DNA of 64,000 bases from Phallusia mammillata (lineage: Eukaryota > Chordata > Ascidiacea > Phlebobranchia > Ascidiidae), in contig QLIY01000581.1 in the NCBI GenBank assembly GCA_003260075.1, positions 1 through 64,000 on the forward strand. The letters are read 5' to 3'. The translations under genes and the position numbers were made by a program. The notes beneath the pieces are model-generated. The model was not told where the DNA came from and made no database searches. It saw only the letters and a program-made list of their open reading frames with translations. Shown in pieces: positions 60,769 to 64,000 of the stretch; position 1 is the stretch's first letter; each line of letters starts with the position of its first letter.

Positions 60769-63671
60769 TCAGTTTTCATTTTCACTTGGATTTAATAACC
60801 TTTCGCGTTCAGTGTTATTAGCAAGTCGCCGTTGTCGCCTCCACTCCGCTAGGGTGTACCCGAGAGCCGTACAAGCCAGCACTCCGTACATCATGTAAAT
60901 CTGAATGCGGACGCAAACCTGACCACTGATGATGAAACTTATAAATAATCCTACCACCGTGAAAAGAGCCAAAGTCCCAAAAGCTGTTTCGAGACGGTCT
61001 GAGAAGAAAACCGCCGTGATTGCTGAAAAGCATACAAAAATAGAAATGTTAGTTACAATTAACCACAAACGGTGACTTTCCAATCATTCATCCCAAAGAC
61101 CTTAATGAGCATACATGTAATTAGGTTTATAATCTCGTTTGGTGTAAAAAGACTGCACGTTTTTCACTTTTTCTAGCCCTACGCCTTGCCACATGGGAAT
61201 GCTTGGTGACCGAGTGATTCGCTATTACGCCCTTAATACATCTGGCGTAATGTGAAGTTATTGCTAATTAGACTCCCATCTTTGGTCACGCAATATAATG
61301 AGATTTTATTTAAATGTTTTCCCTAAACAACTAGAGACTATGAACTTGCAAAAAATGACTAAAATCGAGTCACCCGCCACCAAACTCGGACTCGAACTCG
61401 CTGGGTAAACAGTTGTGCTTGTATTTTGGCACGAGTACAAATACTATTTAAAAATCAATGTCACTTACACGCAGAAGTAGTCTGCCAAATACCGTCGGAA
61501 ACCCCCAACATTGCTCCCAACGCGTAGACCGAGTTCCTTGACCCGTGAGTCGGTTTCCATAGCAACTGTAACGTCCAACTAGCCGTGTCGGATACAACTC
61601 CGCAAATTATGACAGGGTTGAGACCGAAACGGTGGGCAAGACGACCCACCAGGAATGACGACACGACGTTGAGAGCACCGTATGTTGCCAACACAAGTCC
61701 AACCTGGAACGTGTTTAAAGCAGTGGTTCTCAACCTTTATCGACGAAATTTAAAATTGGGGCTTGATCAACTGCACCGGTTATAGGCTATTCCCAGAGCT
61801 TAAGTGTCTATTACAAACCACATGTAAAAATTAAGGTAAATTCCTCCCGCTAAGTTTGAAATTCCTCCCTTGGTAGGAATTCCTCCCCGGTTGGGAACCA
61901 CTGGTGTAATGTGTGGTGTTTTCTCAAGTTGAAAAAGACTATTCCACACGGCCTAAGCCAGGGGTGTCCAACCCGTGGCCCGCAGGAAGGTTTTGAGTGG
62001 CCCGCGCGGTATTTTTCGAAACGACTTATATTATGTCAACTTAATCTCCTACGTAATTTATGGGGAACTTTTATTCCGAAACATTAGCATTTATTGTTTG
62101 CTTTATTTCTTTGTTAGTAGAGTTTGTCACAACTGTTCCAGTTACTTTTATTGCATCACAATCGACATTGTTTCTACATTGTTACGTCCACAATCATACT
62201 CCTGCTTCAAAAATCTGTCATTAATATTTTTTGTTTCATGTCGGTACAACTGATATCAGAGACTTGTGCAAAACGCATTTAGCAGTGAAATATCCCCAGC
62301 ACTCTGCAGTGATATAGAATTATAGATTATGTCAAATAGGAAACGAAAAGCAGCTAACGCTAACAGAATATTACAAGAGAGTGGACATGTGACTTCAAAT
62401 CCTCTGTAAGATCAATAATTTCTGACAGCCATACGGAAAACTCGCTTCGCATAGCTACATCGTCAATCTCACCGAATATTGCCAAACTTGTTAGAGATAA
62501 ACAGGTCCAAACTTCACATTGAAATGTCGACGTGCAGTAAAAACTTTGTTGACTTTACTATACCTTGATGTGTTTATTGTTCTCATACCTGTAAACCAGT
62601 GTTTCATACCGGAACGGAACGGAACGTTATACCGGAACGAAATAAATAATTTTTGGCTCAAATACCGGAACGAAATACCGAAATAAAAAAAATTCAAAAT
62701 ACCTGAACGGAACGAAATACCGTTATATTTTATTTCGGTATTGCGTTCTGAACATTTGACATGAAACAATTGCTGAAAATTTCGCGCCGTTAAGCTCTTA
62801 CAGTTTATATTCGTTTGACCATCATTGACAAAAAATGACGTAACAACTACCGACAATAATTTTTTTGTGTTGCAACTTTCTTTCTTTTTTCGCTTCATAG
62901 CTGTAAAGACCACAAAGAAATGTTCTTTTGTTAAGACCGAAATACCGACAAATAACGTTATAAATTTATTTCGGTCAGACCGGAACGAAATGAAAATATC
63001 GGTCCAGTACGAAATAACGAAATAAATAATTTGCTCAGAACGAATAACGTTATTTCGTTTCGTTCCGTTCCGGTATGAAACACTGCTGTAAACGAGGATA
63101 ATACACATATCTAAGATTTTAATTTCGGTGTGAGGAGTTTAATTAGAAATTATAAGAGGGGGGGGGGTAAACGAGGATAATACACATTTCTAAGATTTTA
63201 ATTTCGGTGTGAGGAGTTTAATTAGAAATTATAAGACAGCTATTTCTAAGATAACAAATTATCAGCAACACTCAAGTGGCCCGCGCAATCATTCGTAAAC
63301 CGCATGTGTCCCTTTGGCCAAAAAGGTTGGACAACCCTGGCCTAAGCTCTTTAATGGGGTACAGATTTACCCCCCAAGGGTCAAACTTGACATGTATTGG
63401 GGTAAATAAAAGCAACGGAAATTTTTGGTAGGGGTGTTGCTTTTGTTGGCCACAAGTGAATGTATTTTTTCTACAGTAAACTTCTATCTAACCTTCTGTA
63501 CTCCGATGGTACAAGACACATAAGCTCGTGTGAAGTTGGAAGCGGAATAACCAACTATCAAGCCGTAATACAATCCAGTAGGTGTCAGTAGAAAGCTGTC
63601 CATTGAAATCATATGCCGGAATGACGATTTAATGGATTCCAGTACAACCAAATGTGATTTCTTTTTGTGGT
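60769..63671 (-). CDS. UNC93-like multi-pass membrane protein (5' end outside window)
   Basis: Three 3' exons on the minus strand, phases consistent: 63671-63493, 61703-61469, 61022-60769. Conserved UNC93 features are GLIVGYSASNFTRAYVSC, GLVLATYGALNVVSSFLVGR and LGVSDGIWQTTSA, followed by three or four hydrophobic helices. UNC93 proteins have the major-facilitator fold; members regulate ion channels or traffic Toll-like receptors. The cytoplasmic tail has ERERLL, which fits the acidic dileucine endolysosomal sorting motif, then NPSENEN. Which paralog (UNC93A-like is likeliest) cannot be settled without the N-terminus. The intron between the first two exons contains nested transposons, and a third element sits 18 bp from the 61703 acceptor. 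Confidence 0.85.
61175..61260. repeat. SINE tail copy in UNC93-like intron
   Basis: CCCTACGCCTTGCCACATGG and the following GTGACCGAGTGATTCGCTAT match the tail of the tRNA-Asn-like element at 52,119-52,190. The tRNA head is absent. A minus-strand GTTCGAGTCC B-box-like site lies at about 61,390. Confidence 0.5.
61721..61903. mobile_element. hAT-type MITE abutting an UNC93-like splice acceptor
   Basis: Ends CAGTGGTTCTCAACC and inverted GGTTGGGAACCACTG; internal AATTCCTCCC repeats. Flanks are imperfect (TTTAAAG / GTGTAAT). On the gene's strand it ends 17 bp upstream of the exon start. Confidence 0.75.
61959..63339. mobile_element. Outer hAT-type element, perfect 8-bp target duplication
   Basis: Starts CAGGGGTGTCCAACCCGTGG, ends inverted GGTTGGACAACCCTG; GCCTAAGC flanks both sides (61951-61958 and 63340-63347). 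About 1.4 kb including the nested element; no transposase frame. A 10-G join at 63158-63167 duplicates about 69 bp inside it. Confidence 0.9.
62597..63085. mobile_element. Inner nested hAT-type element, perfect 8-bp target duplication
   Basis: CAGTGTTTCATACCGGAACG at the left is exactly inverted at the right (CGGTATGAAACACTG). CTGTAAAC flanks both sides (62589-62596 and 63086-63093). Ends are rich in ACCGGAACGAAAT repeats. The long minus-strand open frame across it is repeat-derived, not a gene. Confidence 0.92.
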
Positions 63672-64000
63672 CTGTTAAAATAAAATCTTATGATACAGGG
63701 TTAAAATGAAATGCTTTATTCGTATAGCTGTGTGAATGTCCAGACTTCAAATTGGTCAAAATTTGACGTTTTAGTAGTGGGAAAGCCTTCGTTTTTATTG
63801 CTTAGCAGGGGCCATAGGTTTTGAGTGTTACTATATGGCGGTCACAAACAATGAAAGGGTCTAAATCGACGCCTTTCGAATTGGCACTTATGAACCGAAA
63901 TCAGCCCATACACAATGGGCAGTAAAAATTAAGAGATGTTCGGCATGTTACCCTACGATCCATAATACGGTGTAGCTGCAGCGCGTTCAACCATTATCCA

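Noticed and set aside
62491-63108. 205-codon minus-strand open frame
   Set aside because: It lies across the nested hAT element; the repetitive FRSG/YRN-type residues come from its ACCGGAACG repeats.

Overview
This is a window of animal (not bacterial) nuclear DNA: AT-rich, with short GT-AG introns, multi-exon genes, hAT-type DNA transposons and tRNA-derived repeats. Small introns, high allelic divergence and a tandem family of CCP/Ig-like membrane receptors suggest a tunicate or similar invertebrate deuterostome. That is an inference; nothing here proves the species.

Layout. (1) Positions 1-11,096 hold a tandem cluster of type I membrane receptors with a CCP (sushi) domain, an Ig-like region, one transmembrane helix and a tyrosine-motif tail. 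There is a 5'-truncated copy with its terminal exon amplified four times, a nearly complete copy, a broken copy, and the first exon of another copy that runs into an 808-base N gap (11,156-11,963). (2) Positions 12,000-37,000 are gene-poor. Only a few phase-compatible small exons (14,100-14,501), repeats and transposon relics were found. (3) Positions 37,033-45,070 (+) encode an SSUH2-like cysteine-rich zinc-finger protein. (4) Positions 46,827-51,799 (+) encode a 309-residue protein that I read as a divergent gasdermin/pejvakin-like N-terminal domain. (5) RFC3 (52,497-56,247, -) and PGAP2 (57,021-58,892, +) lie head to head about 770 bp apart. (6) Positions 60,769-63,671 (-) hold the 3' part of an UNC93-like membrane protein, with a transposon nested inside another transposon in one intron.

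RFC3 and PGAP2 are housekeeping genes (DNA replication clamp loading; GPI-anchor remodelling). The receptor cluster is the accessory, fast-evolving part of the window. Its architecture (CCP, Ig-like, ITIM-like tail, tandem copies, variable stalk) recalls ascidian self-recognition receptors such as vCRL1 or fester, but orthology is not shown.

Assembly caution: about twenty runs of almost exactly ten C (one of ten G), plus runs of 39, 60 and 60 C, sit between near-identical direct copies of their flanks. Three single N positions also occur, two of them between exact tandem copies. The fixed run length points to converted gap filler joining overlapping, uncollapsed haplotype contigs, so local duplications next to these runs should not be read as biology.
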